From Ralstonia sp. UNC404CL21Col (GTDB taxonomy: Bacteria > Pseudomonadota > Gammaproteobacteria > Burkholderiales > Burkholderiaceae), in the NCBI RefSeq assembly GCF_000620465.1, contig NZ_JIBE01000004.1, positions 1,364,001 to 1,428,000 on the forward strand: a DNA stretch of 64,000 nucleotides, written 5' to 3'. The notes beneath the pieces were generated by a model that worked only from the letters and a program-made list of their open reading frames with translations, was not told the origin of the DNA and ran no database searches. This document shows, one piece after another, positions 8,035-16,769 of this stretch. The stretch's first letter is position 1, and each line of letters starts with the position of its first letter. A program made the position numbers and the translations under genes.

Positions 8035-8901
8035 ATGGCACTGCCTCCACTGAATACGCTGCGTGTGTTTGAAGCTGCGGCACGGCACGGCAGCTTCGTG
8101 CGGGCGGCGCAGGAGCTGCACGTGACACATGGTGCAGTTAGCCGCCAGATACGGCAGTTGGAAGCGTCGTTAGGCGTGGACTTGTTCGAGCGTCGCAATC
8201 GGGCGGTCTTCCTGACATCGGCGGGCGAACAACTGCATGCCGCTGCCACCGATGCGTTTGGAATTCTCACCGATAGCATCGACCGGATTGCCCGTCGGGC
8301 AACGTCATCGGCGCTGGTGGTGTCATGCGAACCGACGCTGGCGATGCGATGGTTGATCCCGAGGCTGTCGCGCTTTCAGGCCCGGCATCCGGCCATCCAG
8401 GTGCATCTGTTCGCGGCGGGCGGCCCGATCGATTTCGCACGCAGCGGTGTGGACGTCGCCTTGCGCCGTGACGACTTTGCATGGCCCGCGCACGTGCATG
8501 CAGCACCCATTTGCGACGAGTGGATCGGCCCGGTGCACGCGCCGCAAGCGGATCCCGCCGCGCGCCGACGGCTGCTGCACACCGCCACTCGCCCCGACGC
8601 ATGGCAGGCGTGGTGGCGTGCCAGCAGCACGGCCCGACCGCGCGGCCGGTTGCCCGAGGCGCGCTATGAACATTTCTATTTGAGTTTGCAGGCGGCCCTG
8701 GCCGGGCAGGGCACGGCCATCGCGTCAAAGCTCATGGCCGGCGACGATTTGAAAGATGGACGGCTGATCGCGTCAGAAGGGTTCCGGCGCGACGGCTCTG
8801 GCTACTACTTGCTGGCCGATGCACCTATCGCTTCCGACAGCCCGGCCGGCGCTTGGCTGGCCTGGCTGCGTGAAGAGACGGCCGCCACGCTGGCGGATTA
8901 A
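8035..8901 (+). CDS. LysR family transcriptional regulator
   Basis: A 288-residue protein with an N-terminal winged helix-turn-helix (RVFEAAARHGSFVRAAQELHVTHGAVSRQIRQLE, about residues 10-45) of the GcvA-like subgroup. A periplasmic-binding-type effector domain follows (about 90-285). It is divergent from the LysE exporter with a 101-bp shared promoter, the usual arrangement in which an amino acid or similar effector activates export. No clear operator was picked out in the spacer. Confidence 0.88.
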   Translation: MALPPLNTLRVFEAAARHGSFVRAAQELHVTHGAVSRQIRQLEASLGVDLFERRNRAVFLTSAGEQLHAAATDAFGILTDSIDRIARRATSSALVVSCEPTLAMRWLIPRLSRFQARHPAIQVHLFAAGGPIDFARSGVDVALRRDDFAWPAHVHAAPICDEWIGPVHAPQADPAARRRLLHTATRPDAWQAWWRASSTARPRGRLPEARYEHFYLSLQAALAGQGTAIASKLMAGDDLKDGRLIASEGFRRDGSGYYLLADAPIASDSPAGAWLAWLREETAATLAD

Positions 8902-8913
8902 CGCAAACCGGCG

Positions 8914-9183
8914 TTACGCCGCCGCGTGCCCGCCGCCCAGAATGCGGCGAATGGTGGCCAGATAGGCTTCTCCCACGGCCCGGTTGAGCGGTCGCGCACG
9001 GGGTGCTGCGCGTTTGCGCGGCGGCGTCAGGCCCAGCGTGCGGCAGACTTCCGACGCATAGGGCCGCCCACGCACATCCATGCGCAACACGACTTCGTTC
9101 AGCGCCTGTTCACCCAGACGCTCGCGCAGCCAGAGCACCGTCTGGCGGTCGTACTCGTTTTCGATGCGGATCAGGTCGTCCAT
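8914..9183 (-). CDS. small protein of unknown function behind a large palindrome
   Basis: The 89-residue protein is rich in Arg and Leu (MDDLIRIENEYDRQTVLWLR), with a basic Pro-rich linker PPRKRAAPRARP in the middle and a C-terminal helix. I do not recognise a family. The charge pattern could suit a nucleic-acid-binding protein. The internal start at codon 29 of the longer frame was chosen because the residues before it are encoded by the palindromic operator. Eight bases upstream of this start is the centre-symmetric site at 9191-9225, which suggests tight, perhaps autogenous, control. Confidence 0.55.
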   Translation of the reverse strand: MDDLIRIENEYDRQTVLWLRERLGEQALNEVVLRMDVRGRPYASEVCRTLGLTPPRKRAAPRARPLNRAVGEAYLATIRRILGGGHAAA

Positions 9184-9190
9184 GGCAGTG

Positions 9191-9225
9191 CTGTATAAAT
9201 TTACAGTTACTGTAAATATATACAG
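9191..9225. promoter_or_regulatory. 35-bp near-perfect palindrome (operator)
   Basis: The core TTTACAGT-T-ACTGTAAA (9200-9216) is perfect. It extends outward through CTGTATA and TATACAG to 17-bp arms with one mismatch, centred on 9208. It is strongly AT-rich against a GC-rich background and ends 8 bases before the start of the 8914-9183 gene. Confidence 0.75.
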
Positions 9226-9309
9226 GTATCCACAGATTTCAAGGACGATGTTGCGGCCGCGCCGCACTAGCGTGACGGGCGGCTCAGTGGATGCTGTAAA
9301 CGCCCAGTG

Positions 9310-10074
9310 TCAGACCGTCATGCCGCCATCGACGACGATGCATTCGCCGTTGGTGTAGCTCGCCGCATCCGACACGAGATAAAGCACCGTGCCCGCCATC
9401 TCGCGCGGTTCGGCGTGGCGGCGCAGCGGGATTTCGCTGATCCAGCGGTCGTATGTGGCCTTGTCTTCAAAGAGGGCGCCTGCGAACCTGGTCTTGGTCA
9501 GGCCCGGCAGCAGCGCGTTCACGCGAATGCCGAAGGGCCCGCATTCCTTGGCGAACGCGCGCGTCATGTGGGCCACGGCGGCCTTGGTGATGGAATAGAT
9601 GCCCTGCTTGTCGCCCGGGTGCAGCGCGTTGACCGATGCGGTGTTGACGATCGCGCCGCCGCCCTGGGCCTTCATCATCTTGCCGGCTTCGACCGACATG
9701 AAGAAGTAGCCGCGGATGTTCACTTCCACCGTCTTCTCGTAGGCTGCCAGATCCGTGTCGAGGATGTGGCCGAAGTGCGGGTTGGCCGCGGCGTTGTTGA
9801 TGAGAATGTCGAGCCGGCCGTGCGTGCGGCGGATGGTGTCGAACGCCGCGGCAATGTCTTCCATGCGGCCGACGTGGCAGGCGAGGGCTTCAGCTTTGCC
9901 GCCCGCGGCGCGGATGTGTTCGGCCACGATTTCGCAGTCGGCGAGCTTGCGGCTGGACACGATCACGTGTGCGCCTTGTTCTGCCAGCAGCTTGGCAATC
10001 TCTTCGCCAATGCCGCGGCTGGCGCCGGTGACCAGGGCGATCTTGCCGGTCAGGTCGAACAGGTTCGTGCTCAT
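9310..10074 (-). CDS. SDR family oxidoreductase
   Basis: The 254-residue product has the Rossmann motif TGASRGIG at residues 16-23, NNAA at 93-96 and the catalytic Ser147, Tyr160 and Lys164 (YSITK), so it is a complete classical short-chain dehydrogenase/reductase. Reactions in this family are NAD(P)-dependent oxidation or reduction of alcohols and ketones; the substrate is not evident. GGAGGAG precedes the 10074 start. The upstream histidine phosphatase gene has the same orientation and is only 49 bases away, so they may be co-transcribed. Confidence 0.9.
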   Translation of the reverse strand: MSTNLFDLTGKIALVTGASRGIGEEIAKLLAEQGAHVIVSSRKLADCEIVAEHIRAAGGKAEALACHVGRMEDIAAAFDTIRRTHGRLDILINNAAANPHFGHILDTDLAAYEKTVEVNIRGYFFMSVEAGKMMKAQGGGAIVNTASVNALHPGDKQGIYSITKAAVAHMTRAFAKECGPFGIRVNALLPGLTKTRFAGALFEDKATYDRWISEIPLRRHAEPREMAGTVLYLVSDAASYTNGECIVVDGGMTV

Positions 10075-10123
10075 GGTGTGCTCCTCCAATGGTGATGTGT
10101 TGTGGGCGTCTGCGCGTAGGCGT

Positions 10124-10798
10124 TCAGCCGTAGGTCTGGAACGCGCGCCGCGCCGGGTCGTCCAGATGCGGGATGCCGTTGAAGGTGGCAAGCTGGAACG
10201 ATTCGGCGTTGAAGAAATACTGCGAGACACTGCTGTTGCGGATCTGCAGGTTCAGCGCGATGGCGCTGGTGGGCGGTGCGGCCAGCACCTGCTGTGCGGT
10301 CACTGCAATGGGGCCGCCGGAACTGATCGCCAGCACACGCTGGCCGCCGCCAGCCTGGATGGCCGCGCGGGCATCGGCCACGCGCTGCTGGAAGGCGGCC
10401 CACGTCTCGGGCAGCGGCCCGCGGATCTTGTCGTCCGACCACAGATGCAGCACCTGCTTGAGCGCCCGGTAGTGATCGCGCATCGACCCCGAAGCCAGCT
10501 GTGTCAGCTCCGGAAAATCCTCGCCGAGGGCGGCAAACAGCCCTTGGAAGTCGTATTCATTCAGCCCGGCATGCTGCTCATACGCCGCGCCTGAAATGCC
10601 CATGCCCCGCAGGATGCCGTCGACGGTCTGCTCATGGCGCCGCAAGGTGCCGCAAATGACGCGATCAAAAACAATGTCCTGCTGCGCGAAATATTCACCA
10701 AGCCAGACGCTCTGCTGCTCGCCGCGCTCGGAGAGCCGGTCGTAATCTGCCGCGCCAAACGAGGCCTGTCCGTGCCGTACGAGATAAAGCTCCGCCAT
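10124..10798 (-). CDS. histidine phosphatase family protein
   Basis: The 224-residue product begins MAELYLVRHGQASFG. The RHG motif (residues 8-10) carries the phospho-accepting His9, and the second His lies in the C-terminal half region of branch-1 phosphoglycerate-mutase-like phosphatases. It is probably a small-molecule phosphatase; the substrate is unknown. It sits directly upstream of the SDR gene in the same orientation. Confidence 0.85.
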   Translation of the reverse strand: MAELYLVRHGQASFGAADYDRLSERGEQQSVWLGEYFAQQDIVFDRVICGTLRRHEQTVDGILRGMGISGAAYEQHAGLNEYDFQGLFAALGEDFPELTQLASGSMRDHYRALKQVLHLWSDDKIRGPLPETWAAFQQRVADARAAIQAGGGQRVLAISSGGPIAVTAQQVLAAPPTSAIALNLQIRNSSVSQYFFNAESFQLATFNGIPHLDDPARRAFQTYG

Positions 10799-11029
10799 CG
10801 TCTGCTCGCCAAAATCAACAGGGGAGCCAGATTAGCGGTGCGACCATTATTTGTGAAATTTATTCTTTGAATGACCGGTAATGCATGCAATGAATAGTTG
10901 TGCGACTGCATGAGTTGCGCCGCGAGAGCAAGCTGCGGGTGACGACCGTGCGCCGCACGCAACATGGCTGCCCGTGCGCGCCGATCTTGTGTGTAATGGT
11001 TGTTTCGCCACTCGCTACAAAGGTCCTGT

Positions 11030-12253
11030 ATGAAACCGTCTCGCCTTGCCGTTGCTGCGCTGCTGCTGTGTGTCTCAGGTCTGTCTTGTGCCGCCGATGC
11101 CAATCCCAAGGTGCTGTCCGCCGCCGAGGGCTACCGCGGCGATGCGCTGCAATTGCTGGAGCGCCTGGTGAACATCGACTCGGGCACGGGCAACGAAGCG
11201 GGGCTCAGCCAGATCGGCACCATCGTGACCGACGAACTGCGCAAGGCCGGCGCCCAGGTGGAAACGGTGTCTGCGGCGCCGGCAGTGGGCAACAACATCC
11301 TGGCGACCTGGAAGGGCACCGGTAAAACGCGCATTCTGCTGATGGCCCACATGGACACCGTCTTCAAGGACGGCACTGCCCGCGCCAAGCCGTTCACCAT
11401 CAAGGACAAGCGCGCCTATGGCCCCGGCGTGATGGACGACAAGGGCGGCGTGGTGGCGGGTTTGTATGCGATGAAGATCCTGCAGCAGCTCGACTTCAAG
11501 CAATACGGGCAGGTCACGCTGCTGCTCAACACCAACGAGGAAACCGGCTCCAAGGGCACGCGCGCGTTGATCGAGCGCGAAGCCAAGCAGCATGACGTTA
11601 CGCTCAATCTGGAGCCGGGCCGCCCCGCCGATGGGCTGGTCGTATGGCGCAAGGGCAGCGGCACGGCGGAGGTGGACGTGAAGGGCAAGGCGGCACACGC
11701 AGGTGTGGCGCCCGAATCGGGCCGCAACGCCGCTAACGAACTGGCGCACCAGGTGTTGCAGCTCGGCAAGCTGGGCGACAGCGCCAAGCAGACGACCTTC
11801 AACGTCACCGTACTCAAGGCTGGTGACGCGACCAACGTTATCCCGGACCACGCAACGGCTTACGCAGACGTGCGCGTGGCCGTGCCGGAAGAATTCGACC
11901 GCGTGGAGCGTGACCTGACGCGCGTGTCGGCCAACAAGCTGATCCCCGATACGGAAGTGAAGACCTCGCTGGTGCGCAGCTTCCCCCCGATGCCGCGCAA
12001 TGCTGCGTCGGACCAGCTTGCCGCCCGGGCACAAGCCATCTACGGCGAGATTGGGCGCAAGCTCACACTGGAAGGCAGCGGCGGCGCGGCCGATTCCAGC
12101 CTGTCGGCCGGTGTCGGCACGCCCACGCTCGATGGCTTCGGGATCGTCGGCGGCGGCATCCACACGCCGGAGGAATACGCGGAAGTGGAGAGCGTCGTGC
12201 CGCGTCTCTACCTGCTGTCGCGCATGATCATGGAGCTTGCGGCGAACAAGTAA
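11030..12253 (+). CDS. secreted M20 family peptidase (glutamate-carboxypeptidase-like)
   Basis: A 407-residue precursor with a Sec signal peptide (about residues 1-20), followed by a dinuclear-zinc M20 hydrolase. AHMDTVF supplies the first metal His and Asp, MDDKGG the bridging Asp, and NTNEETGS the general-base Glu and metal ligand. The dimerisation domain (GSGTAEVDVKGKAAHAGVAPE) lies near residue 210-230. It resembles carboxypeptidase G2, which removes C-terminal glutamate from folates and peptides. It is probably periplasmic and monocistronic, with a terminator directly after. Confidence 0.88.
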   Translation: MKPSRLAVAALLLCVSGLSCAADANPKVLSAAEGYRGDALQLLERLVNIDSGTGNEAGLSQIGTIVTDELRKAGAQVETVSAAPAVGNNILATWKGTGKTRILLMAHMDTVFKDGTARAKPFTIKDKRAYGPGVMDDKGGVVAGLYAMKILQQLDFKQYGQVTLLLNTNEETGSKGTRALIEREAKQHDVTLNLEPGRPADGLVVWRKGSGTAEVDVKGKAAHAGVAPESGRNAANELAHQVLQLGKLGDSAKQTTFNVTVLKAGDATNVIPDHATAYADVRVAVPEEFDRVERDLTRVSANKLIPDTEVKTSLVRSFPPMPRNAASDQLAARAQAIYGEIGRKLTLEGSGGAADSSLSAGVGTPTLDGFGIVGGGIHTPEEYAEVESVVPRLYLLSRMIMELAANK

Positions 12254-12284
12254 GCGCCGCGCCGACGGTAAGCAACAACGAACG

Positions 12285-12319
12285 GGTGACGGCGCCGCGC
12301 TGTCACCGGTTTTTTTTTT
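12285..12319 (+). terminator. terminator after the M20 peptidase
   Basis: GGTGAC (12285-12290) and GTCACC (12302-12307) flank a GC-rich loop and are followed by a run of ten T. Confidence 0.8.
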
Positions 12320-12333
12320 GACCGCGTGAGACG

Positions 12334-13263
12334 CTACGCAGGCACTGGTGAAAGCAGGCCAAGCCACGCCACCAGCGCCAAGATCAGCACGGCGAGGCAG
12401 GTTTCCGCCTGTAGGCTTCTATGCAGCGTTTTCACCGCACCTGTGGCATCGCCCGTGCGAATTGCAGCCGCAAGCCGCGGGCTCAATCGATAGCGATTGC
12501 CCGCCGCCAGCGCAAGCATCAGCGCAAACAGCACGAGCTTGCCGAGCAGCAACCGCCCATACGGCGTGGTGAACAGCGCATCGAACGTCGGGCCGGCAAC
12601 CAGCACGTAGTTGACGACGCCCGTCGCAATCAACATCGCGACGATGCACGTGCCGATGGTCGCGAAGCCGCTGGCGGCACGGCTGAGCGTTTGCACCGTA
12701 TGCGGCGTGCCGGTCCGGCGAGCCGACGACAGCACCACGAAGGCGACCAACGCACCCACCCACATGCCAGCCGCGAGCAGATGCGTCACGTCAGCGGCGA
12801 GATGCAGCACGCCGCGCAAGCCGTCGTCCATGGCGCCGTGCCCCGCCCATGCAAGCGTGGCCAGCGCGATGGCGCCCGACGCGGCCAGCCCGATCTGTCG
12901 GCGGCGCGCATTTCGGCGCCACGCGTTTGCCGCGACCACGCCCGCTGCAAGCACTGCTAGCCGCACCAGCCAGGCCGCGCCGACTGCCGTGCCGGTCAGG
13001 ATCATGTCGAAAATATGGCTGGTCAGCTCGCTGTAGCGCGTCGCGCCGCTCATCGACTCGGCCATCGCCACCACGTCCCAGATCGACAGCACGATGCCAG
13101 CCAACGCCGATGCGTTGGTCATCCTGCCGTACAGCCGAGCGATGCCCGACGATGGATCGGTCGGCCCGAGCGCGTAAACGCTGAAAAGCGATACGCCAAA
13201 AAGCACCATCAAATCCAGATACAGCGCAAAGCGCAGGGTGACGGCCAGCCAATCCTCCGGCAT
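12334..13263 (-). CDS. copD: copper-resistance CopD family membrane protein
   Basis: The 309-residue product has about eight hydrophobic helices. It contains conserved residues of the CopD family such as HLAADVTHLLAAGMWVGAL (paired His near residue 160) and the N-terminal LRFALYLDLMVLFG segment. CopD proteins sit in the inner membrane and work with periplasmic CopC in copper uptake or tolerance. The copC gene ends 4 bases upstream, so this is a copCD operon. Confidence 0.88.
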   Translation of the reverse strand: MPEDWLAVTLRFALYLDLMVLFGVSLFSVYALGPTDPSSGIARLYGRMTNASALAGIVLSIWDVVAMAESMSGATRYSELTSHIFDMILTGTAVGAAWLVRLAVLAAGVVAANAWRRNARRRQIGLAASGAIALATLAWAGHGAMDDGLRGVLHLAADVTHLLAAGMWVGALVAFVVLSSARRTGTPHTVQTLSRAASGFATIGTCIVAMLIATGVVNYVLVAGPTFDALFTTPYGRLLLGKLVLFALMLALAAGNRYRLSPRLAAAIRTGDATGAVKTLHRSLQAETCLAVLILALVAWLGLLSPVPA

Positions 13264-13267
13264 CGCG

Positions 13268-13648
13268 TTACTTCACCTGGAACGTCAGGTTGCCGGCTAC
13301 GCGGTGCGTGTCTGCGGCCACGACATGCCAGTCGACGCGGTAGGCCCCAGGCGCGAGCGGCTGCGTGGGCGAGACGGTCAGCGTCCGCCCGTCGGTGCTC
13401 GTGGCGACCTTGGCGGCCACATTCGTCGTCGAGCCGGAGCCTGCGTTCATGACCAGCGTGGCATCGCAGAACTGGGCAACGAGTTTTTCCGAGAAATGGA
13501 GCGCAATCTGGGCCGGTGCCGGGCCAACGGACTTGTCGGCGGGACTGGCCGAGAGCAGCTTCGGATGGGCCAGCGCCAGCGAGGCAGCGAGGGCAGCGGC
13601 AACGGCCACGCACGCGTGGGCGGTGCGTGAAGGGTTGAGCATCGGCAT
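13268..13648 (-). CDS. copC: CopC family periplasmic copper-binding protein
   Basis: A 126-residue precursor. The signal peptide ends SLALA, so mature CopC starts at His (HPKLLSASPAD), the N-terminal Cu(II)-binding His of the family. The later H of the WHVVAADTHRVAG stretch and the preceding Asp complete a typical Cu(II) site. The Ig-like beta fold and length match CopC. ATG codons at 13648 and 13642 are both possible. It is the first gene of copCD and is transcribed away from the KASIII gene at 13848. Confidence 0.88.
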   Translation of the reverse strand: MPMLNPSRTAHACVAVAAALAASLALAHPKLLSASPADKSVGPAPAQIALHFSEKLVAQFCDATLVMNAGSGSTTNVAAKVATSTDGRTLTVSPTQPLAPGAYRVDWHVVAADTHRVAGNLTFQVK

Positions 13649-13847
13649 TGGAGACCTGCGGAGTTCGGGGCTGACGGCTAGCGTAACGCATTGTTTCGGC
13701 CCAGGGCGCCGAAGCGGGGATGCGCGCCCGCCCATGTGCGCGCTGCAGCGCAACGCCAAAGTAGATGTAAACGACCACATCCCGCAGCCCGCATTGCCGG
13801 GCCGATGTGCTATCGTCGCCGCCACGAAAAATTTACAAATTCCGGGT

Positions 13848-14969
13848 ATGCACGACGTCGTCATCAGCGGCACGGGCCTGTGGGTCGCGCCCGAGGTCAT
13901 CACCAACGAGGAACTGGTCGCCTCGTACAACGCCTACACCCAGCTCTACAACGCGCAGCACGCTGCGGCGATTGCGGCGGGCGAGCTGCCGGCGCTGGCG
14001 GAATCGTCGGCGGAGTTCATCGAGAAGGCTTCGGGTATTCGACAGCGCTACGTGATCGACAAGGCCGGCGTGCTGGACCCGATGCGCATGCGCCCGCATC
14101 TGACGCCGCGCCCGGACGATGCGCTGTCGCTGCAAGCCGAGATTGGCGTGGCCGCTGCGCGCGACGCATTGGCCGCTGCCGGACGCGACGCCGCCGACGT
14201 CGACATGCTGCTTTGCGCGACGTCCAACTTCCAGCGCCCGTATCCGGCGTTGGGCGTGGAAATTCAGAACGGCATTGGCGCGGGCGGTTACGCGTTCGAC
14301 ATGAACGTCGCGTGCTCGTCGGCCACGTTCGGGCTGGAGCAGGCCATCAACGCCGTGCGCAGCGGCACAGCGCGCGCCGCGCTGGTGGTGAGCCCGGAAA
14401 TCACCTCCGGCCACCTCGATTGGAAAGACCGCGATTGCCACTTCATCTTTGGCGACGTGTGCACGGCCGTGCTGGTCGAGCGCGCGGAAGACACGCGCTC
14501 TGCGGACGCCTGGCGTGTGCTGGGCACCAAATGCGCGACGAGCTTTTCCAACAACATCCGCAACAACGCCGGCTACCTCTCGCGCAGCGAAGACCGCAAC
14601 CCCGACGACCGCGATCAACTCTTCCGCCAGGAAGGCCGCAAGGTCTTCAAGGAAGTCTGCCCGATGGCGGCGGAGCACATTGCCGGCCATCTGCAGCAAC
14701 TGGGCCACGCGCCGGCCGACGTGCGCCGCTTCTGGCTGCATCAGGCCAACCTGGCGATGAACCAGCTGATCGGCAAGCGCTTGCTTGGGCACGACGCATC
14801 GGCCGACGAGGCGCCGGTCATTCTGGATGAATTCGCCAACACGGCATCGGCGGGTTCCATCATTGCGTTCCACCGCCACCGTGCCGACCTGAAGTCGGGC
14901 GACCTCGGCATGATCTGTTCGTTTGGCGCGGGCTATTCGATCGGCAGCGTGGCGGTGCAGAAGCAGTAA
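13848..14969 (+). CDS. beta-ketoacyl-ACP synthase III family enzyme
   Basis: The 373-residue thiolase-fold protein has a complete KASIII triad: Cys156 (NVACSSATFG), His298 (WLHQANLAMN) and Asn331 (FANTASAG). It is longer than housekeeping FabH (about 320 residues), with insertions at about residues 28-56 and 240-262. Ralstonia species are known to carry a second KASIII-type enzyme besides FabH, and this fits that class, though I cannot confirm it is the orthologue. It condenses acyl-CoA with malonyl-ACP or makes a specialised acyl product. It stands alone, divergent from copCD. Confidence 0.85.
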   Translation: MHDVVISGTGLWVAPEVITNEELVASYNAYTQLYNAQHAAAIAAGELPALAESSAEFIEKASGIRQRYVIDKAGVLDPMRMRPHLTPRPDDALSLQAEIGVAAARDALAAAGRDAADVDMLLCATSNFQRPYPALGVEIQNGIGAGGYAFDMNVACSSATFGLEQAINAVRSGTARAALVVSPEITSGHLDWKDRDCHFIFGDVCTAVLVERAEDTRSADAWRVLGTKCATSFSNNIRNNAGYLSRSEDRNPDDRDQLFRQEGRKVFKEVCPMAAEHIAGHLQQLGHAPADVRRFWLHQANLAMNQLIGKRLLGHDASADEAPVILDEFANTASAGSIIAFHRHRADLKSGDLGMICSFGAGYSIGSVAVQKQ

Positions 14970-14997
14970 TCGATCTGCACCGAATCGCGGGCGACGC

Positions 14998-15325
14998 TCA
15001 GGTCTGACCGGGCAGCGTCGTCGCGAAAAAATCCAGCGCCCGGCGCACGGCCCGGGCATGCACCGCATCGCGATCGACGCCGGGGTTGTCGTTGCACAGC
15101 AGCGGCACATGGGGTGCGGCACCTGGCAGGCACGTGTCCACGAACGTGTAGTGCGACGCCCCCGGCACCAGCAGCAGATCGGCCTTGGGCAGCATCTTGG
15201 CGACGCGTCGTACGTTGGTGTCGACGGGCACGGTGACATCCGCGTCTCCGGCCATCAGCGAGACGGGGATGCTGATGTTGCCAAGCGACATGGCGTCCAT
15301 CGCCATGCCCAGCGCGGGGCTTCAT
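14998..15325 (-). pseudogene. truncated dienelactone-hydrolase-like alpha/beta hydrolase
   Basis: Only the last 100 or so residues remain: SIPVSLMAGDADVTVPVDTN carries the acid Asp region and VPGASHYTFVDTC the catalytic His. The serine nucleophile half is absent. An in-frame TGA lies about 15 bases before the first ATG (15306), and the adjoining LysR gene ends at 15404. The tail CNDNPGVDRDAVHARAVRRALDFF matches the C terminus of a dienelactone-hydrolase/PAF-acetylhydrolase-like family. It is best read as a gene remnant left by a deletion. Confidence 0.65.
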
Positions 15326-15403
15326 GCGGCAAAGCATAGTCGCCCCGCCGCCGTCGCGCGGTGCAGCGATTGCGCAAAATGCGCGTGCGGGAGGGGCGTC
15401 CCG

Positions 15404-16264
15404 CTACCGTCCGCCCGTGGCCCGCAAGGTGGAGGCGAAGGTCCGCAGCGCCTTCTTTGCGGCTGGATCGGCGAGCCGTGAATGCAGCACCACGCTGCGC
15501 GACGGAAGCGGCGGCAGGCCAAGCGCATCGCCCACATCGATGGTGCCGGTGGGTGCCACGCGTCGGCTCAAGGCCGCCACTGCAAGGCCGGCCGCCACCG
15601 CCGCGCCGATGGTAGCCACGCCACCACCGATAAACACCTCTTGCCAGGCGATGCCCGCGGCGTCCAATGCCGTCGTTGCCATCTGCCGGATGCGGCACGT
15701 TTCGGTCTGGTTGGCCAGGCGGACCGGTTCGCCCGCGCGGTGCTCAAAGTCGGGTGCGGCCATCCAGCCGAAAGGCTCTTCCATGAGGACTTCGCCGTCG
15801 GTGCGGCGGTTGTCGTGGCGCAGCACGATGGCGGCATCCAGCACGCCGCCTTCGAACATCTCCAGGACTTCCCAGGAACTGGCGATGCGGATCTCCAGTG
15901 TGAGCGTCGGTTCGGCCCGGCCCATCTGTCGCAACAGGCGCGGCAGTTCTGCGCCGACGATGTGGTGGCTCATCCCGACCGACAAGCGCCGCCGTTCCAC
16001 GCCAAACGAGCCCAGCGCGCCTTCGTGCGCAGCGACCAGGTCACGCGCTGCCGCGAGAAACGCCGCGCCATCCTGCGACAGCCGCACCAGGCGCGGCGTG
16101 CGCTCCAGAAGCCGGCGGCCCAGTGCATCTTCCAGCCGCTTGATCTTCAGGCTCACCGCGGATTGCGTGGAGTCCATGGCCTCCGCCGCGCGCGTGAAGC
16201 TCTTCAGATCGGCCGTCAGCACGAAGGCCTGGACAGCCTCCAGGTCGAGCATTCTCATGTTCAA
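15404..16264 (-). CDS. LysR family transcriptional regulator
   Basis: A 286-residue protein with the N-terminal winged helix-turn-helix (AFVLTADLKSFTRAAEAMDSTQSAVSLKIKRLE) and a substrate-binding-type effector domain. Start codons at 16264, 16258 and 16252 are all in frame. It is divergent from the tautomerase gene. A 10-9-10 inverted repeat at 16260-16288 lies in the shared promoter and overlaps its own start region, as expected for LysR autoregulation. Confidence 0.88.
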   Translation of the reverse strand: MNMRMLDLEAVQAFVLTADLKSFTRAAEAMDSTQSAVSLKIKRLEDALGRRLLERTPRLVRLSQDGAAFLAAARDLVAAHEGALGSFGVERRRLSVGMSHHIVGAELPRLLRQMGRAEPTLTLEIRIASSWEVLEMFEGGVLDAAIVLRHDNRRTDGEVLMEEPFGWMAAPDFEHRAGEPVRLANQTETCRIRQMATTALDAAGIAWQEVFIGGGVATIGAAVAAGLAVAALSRRVAPTGTIDVGDALGLPPLPSRSVVLHSRLADPAAKKALRTFASTLRATGGR

Positions 16265-16288
16265 TCATTTTGAAATCGAATGATTGAA
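16260..16288. promoter_or_regulatory. LysR-type operator, 10-9-10 inverted repeat
   Basis: TTCAATCATT and AATGATTGAA are perfect complements separated by 9 bases. It lies between the LysR gene and the tautomerase gene and contains a T-N11-A pattern. Confidence 0.7.
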
Positions 16289-16360
16289 ATATCTTAGGAT
16301 GTCTTTTTGCAATGAGCAATGTGAGGCATGCTGTGGTCACTGCAAACCAAGGAGTGGACC

Positions 16361-16753
16361 ATGCCCCTCGTTCAAGTGTCGCTGCGGCGCGGCAAGCCTG
16401 CCGCTTATCACCAGGCCATTTTCGACGGCGTCTATCGCGCCATGCGCGAAACATTCAACGTGCCGGAAGACGACCGCTTCATGACGCTGACCGAGCACGA
16501 CGCGAGCACCTTCAGCGTCAGCCCGACCTACTTCGGCATCGCGCGCAGCGACGACGTGGTGATCATCCAGATCACCGCCAACAACACGCGCAACCGTGAG
16601 CAGAAGCAGGCGCTCTATCGCCGCATCGTCGAGCTGCTGGGCGACAAGCCCGGCGTGCGGCCCGAAGACGTATTCATCAACCTCGTAGAAGTGCTGCCCG
16701 AGAACTGGTCGTTCGGCCACGGCATCGCGCAGTACGCAGTGGACCCGCGCTGA
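16361..16753 (+). CDS. tautomerase family protein
   Basis: The 130-residue product starts MPLVQVSL after Met removal, giving the N-terminal Pro that acts as general base in 4-oxalocrotonate tautomerase-like enzymes. Length and the PEDVFINLVEVLPENWSFG region fit the long-chain (about 130 residue) tautomerase group. GGAG precedes the start at 16361, which is the only one that exposes Pro1. It forms an operon with the DUF4865 gene at 16770 and is probably controlled by the divergent LysR. Confidence 0.85.
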   Translation: MPLVQVSLRRGKPAAYHQAIFDGVYRAMRETFNVPEDDRFMTLTEHDASTFSVSPTYFGIARSDDVVIIQITANNTRNREQKQALYRRIVELLGDKPGVRPEDVFINLVEVLPENWSFGHGIAQYAVDPR

Positions 16754-16769
16754 GAGGGGAGGGCGCCGC

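Noticed and set aside
11030-11095. lipobox in the M20 peptidase signal (LSC)
   Set aside because: The residue before LS is Gly and the pattern does not match a lipobox well; a Sec cleavage is more likely.
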